This document shows positions 62,393 through 64,000 of a stretch of 64,000 nucleotides of DNA, piece by piece. How positions within the stretch are numbered: the stretch's first letter is position 1; the number at the start of each line of letters is the position of its first letter. Below the pieces are notes generated by a model. That model worked only from the letters and a program-made list of their open reading frames with translations. It did not search any database and was not told where the DNA came from. The position numbers were made by a program, and so were the translations under genes. The stretch covers positions 1 through 64,000 of the forward strand of contig NZ_JADCUC010000002.1 of NCBI RefSeq assembly GCF_016464365.1. The letters run 5' to 3'. This stretch comes from Sandaracinobacteroides hominis (lineage in GTDB: Bacteria; Pseudomonadota; Alphaproteobacteria; Sphingomonadales; Sphingomonadaceae).

Positions 62393-63384
62393 GCGAATTG
62401 GGGGACATGCTGCGCCGTCGGCTGGCGGGCGTCCAGCCCGACGCGGCATGGGCCGCGCTGGTCGAGGCGGGCGTGCCCGGTATCTGTGTGCCTGAAGCCC
62501 TCGGCGGCCTTGGCCTCACCGTCGGCGACGCCGCCCCGGTGCTGGATGCGCTCGGCGAACTCGGCCTTTCCACGCCCTTCCTCGAAACCTCGATCCTCGC
62601 CCCGCTGCTTACCGACGCCGGGGATCTGCTGCGCGACATTGCCAGCGGCTCCTTCGTGGCCATCGCCGGGCTCGAGCGCAGCCTGCGCGGCGGCGTCACC
62701 GCCACGCCCACGGCAAACGGCTGGCGTCTCGACGGCGAAGCGAAGCTGGTGCTCGATGGCGGTTCCGCCGCCCACGTTCTTGTGGTCGCCCGCACCGAAG
62801 CGGGAACACCCGCGCTGCTGCGGGTGCGCAACGGCCAGCCCGGCCTTACCGCGCGTACCTATCCAACGATAGACGACCGCGAGGCAGCCGACCTGCTGTT
62901 CGTGGGGGTGGAGGCCAGTCTGCTCACAGCCGATGCCACAGATTCGCTGGAGCTGGCCGAAGACACGGCCATCGCCGGCATCGCCGTCGAAGCCGCCGCC
63001 CTGATGCGCCGTCTCGTCGAGCGCACACGCGAACATCTGGGCGAGCGCCAGCAGTTCGGCCAGCCCATCGGCAAGTTCCAGGTGCTGCAGCACCGGCTCG
63101 TCGACATGCAAATCGAATGCCGCCGCGCCGCCGCCATTGCCGCGCGAGCGGTGGAGGCGTTGCCGGGCCACTGGCGCGAACGCGGCCGCCTCGCCAGCGC
63201 CGCCAAGGTCACCATATCCGAAACCGCCCGCTTCGTCGGCCAGAACGCCGTCCAGCTGCACGGCGCCATGGGCATGACGCGGGAGCTGGACGTGGGACGC
63301 TATTTCCGCCGCCTGACGGTGATCGAAGGCCAGCTGGGCACGGCGGCGCAGCACCGGGCGCGGTTTGCGCGGCTGGCGGCTTAG
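62389..63384 (+). CDS. Acyl-CoA dehydrogenase, short type
   Basis: A 331-residue acyl-CoA dehydrogenase-like protein with the N-terminal helical domain (AWAALVEAGVPGICVPEALGGLGLT), a short middle domain and a C-terminal helical domain containing RQQFGQPIGKFQVLQHRL-type sequence and NAVQLHGAMGMTRELDVGRYFRRL. It is about 50-70 residues shorter than classical ACADs, like the small subunits of heterotetrameric steroid-type enzymes. The partner subunit is not adjacent. The start is TTG at 62389 overlapping the Rieske stop; ATG 62407 is a possible alternative. Confidence 0.83.
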   Translation: MSELGDMLRRRLAGVQPDAAWAALVEAGVPGICVPEALGGLGLTVGDAAPVLDALGELGLSTPFLETSILAPLLTDAGDLLRDIASGSFVAIAGLERSLRGGVTATPTANGWRLDGEAKLVLDGGSAAHVLVVARTEAGTPALLRVRNGQPGLTARTYPTIDDREAADLLFVGVEASLLTADATDSLELAEDTAIAGIAVEAAALMRRLVERTREHLGERQQFGQPIGKFQVLQHRLVDMQIECRRAAAIAARAVEALPGHWRERGRLASAAKVTISETARFVGQNAVQLHGAMGMTRELDVGRYFRRLTVIEGQLGTAAQHRARFARLAA

Positions 63385-63436
63385 AGCCTGTTTGACAAGG
63401 AGCAGGACCGACCCGGACCCTTGTCAAACAGGCTCT
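63383..63436. terminator. 18-bp perfect inverted repeat between convergent genes
   Basis: AGAGCCTGTTTGACAAGG (63383-63400) and its exact complement (63419-63436) flank an 18-base loop. It covers the acyl-CoA dehydrogenase stop codon on one side and touches the stop of the convergent MFS gene on the other, so it is probably a bidirectional terminator. The length and perfection are also compatible with a small mobile repeat. Confidence 0.7.
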
Positions 63437-64000
63437 CAGGCGGCCGCCAAAGCTCGCTTGCGGTCTGAGGCCAGCGCCAGCGACCACATCAACAGGCCGC
63501 CCAGCGCCAGACCAGCGCCGACGAAGCCGCTGGATTCGAAGCCGTAACCAGCTGCCACGGCCATGCCCGCCAGCCACGGTCCCAGCGCGTTGGCGAAGTT
63601 GAAGGCGCTGTGGTGGAGGGAGGCTGCCAGTGTCTGGGCCTCGCCGGCCACGTCCATCAGCCTGGCCTGCAGTGGCACGCCGAAGGAGCCGGTGATGCCG
63701 ATCAGGAAGATGACCGGGCCCATCGTCCAGACGCTGTGGGCCGCAAACGGGAAGAGGAACAGCATCACCGCGGCCAGCAGCAGCATGATGCCTACCGTGG
63801 GCATCAGCGCCTTGTCGGCGGCCCAGCCGGAAATGAGGGTGCCGATGGTCATGCCCAGCCCGAAGACGGCGAGCATGATCGGGATCGAGGAGGCCGGTGC
63901 CAGCGTCACTTCCAGCAGGGTGGAGGCGAGGTAGGTATAGACCGCGAACAGCCCGCCGAAGCCGATGGCGCCGATGGAAAGTGTGAGCCAGACCTGCTTG
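63436..64000 (-). CDS. MFS transporter, C-terminal part
   Basis: Only the C-terminal ~187 residues are in the window; the gene continues to the right. The frame starts at the window edge with KQVWLTLSIGAIGFGGLFAVYTYL and has about six helices, including GLGMTIGTLISGWAADKALMPTVGIMLLLAA (the repeat of motif A in the second half) and FANALGPWLAGMAVAAGYG. This pattern is typical of the AraJ/arabinose-efflux DHA1 group of proton-driven exporters. The ATG/GTG inside the window is internal. Confidence 0.85.
   Translation of the reverse strand, partial: KQVWLTLSIGAIGFGGLFAVYTYLASTLLEVTLAPASSIPIMLAVFGLGMTIGTLISGWAADKALMPTVGIMLLLAAVMLFLFPFAAHSVWTMGPVIFLIGITGSFGVPLQARLMDVAGEAQTLAASLHHSAFNFANALGPWLAGMAVAAGYGFESSGFVGAGLALGGLLMWSLALASDRKRALAAA

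Overview
The window looks like chromosome of a high-GC alphaproteobacterium, most likely a member of the Sphingomonadaceae. The evidence is four complete TonB-dependent receptors plus a remnant of a fifth, a glycine-rich giant autotransporter, a Rieske/P450/acyl-CoA catabolic cluster, PepSY ferric-reductase-like proteins next to receptors, and the common use of TTG/GTG starts with 1-4 nt translational overlaps. No rRNA, tRNA or CRISPR array is visible. No stretch above 300 bases lacks a gene; the longest gaps (20469-20731, 3747-4002, 14224-14462, 45040-45250, 55074-55279) are regulatory or terminator regions described below.

Left end (1-2.8 kb): an accessory island with the 3' end of an IS5-family transposase, an unknown gene, a WYL-domain protein and an excisionase-like antitoxin/PIN toxin pair. 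It abuts a broken trehalose-type operon: otsB has a frameshift and a GH15 gene is cut off at about 2760. Next come an O-acetylhomoserine sulfhydrylase-like gene (4.0-5.3 kb) and a copper/metal block (5.4-12.3 kb): DUF2946, DUF2244, PCuAC chaperone, SCO1, a TonB receptor, an exported isonitrile-hydratase-like DJ-1 protein, a dead receptor remnant and a PepSY protein.

12.4-26.4 kb: an AraC-type regulator with a long extra C-terminal region, divergent from a 2001-residue autotransporter whose passenger carries about 16 copies of an AQSIGGGGG-type repeat; an HxlR regulator with a Bcr/CflA-type MFS pump; YihY and a large catalase; and a TetR regulator.

26.4-30.5 kb: a phosphotransferase/SDR/acyl-CoA dehydrogenase/alcohol dehydrogenase operon. 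The last gene carries one in-frame stop codon. 30.5-37.5 kb: a complete heme-uptake locus (chaN, hmuV, hmuU, hmuT, hmuS, and divergent hmuR) with Fur-like palindromes. 37.6-45.0 kb: a sigma54-dependent two-component system divergent from an HlyD/MacB/FtsX-type exporter. The shared intergenic region holds twin CTGTCCG-N4-CGGACAG operators exactly 21 bp apart and a -24/-12 promoter on each strand. 45.2-49.6 kb: a receptor/small membrane protein/PepSY operon with another Fur-like box.

49.7-63.4 kb: a catabolic cluster. It contains an Old Yellow Enzyme, a thiolase-like protein with a DUF35 partner, a cytochrome P450, an acyl-CoA synthetase, a GMC oxidoreductase, a TonB receptor, a TetR regulator, an alpha/beta hydrolase, a Rieske oxygenase and an acyl-CoA dehydrogenase. 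One 17-bp operator, ATCTA-N7-TAGAT, recurs before almost every transcription unit (four exact copies and one degenerate), so this is a local regulon for import, CoA activation and oxidation of an unidentified hydrophobic, possibly terpenoid or steroid-like, substrate. The window ends in a truncated MFS transporter gene.
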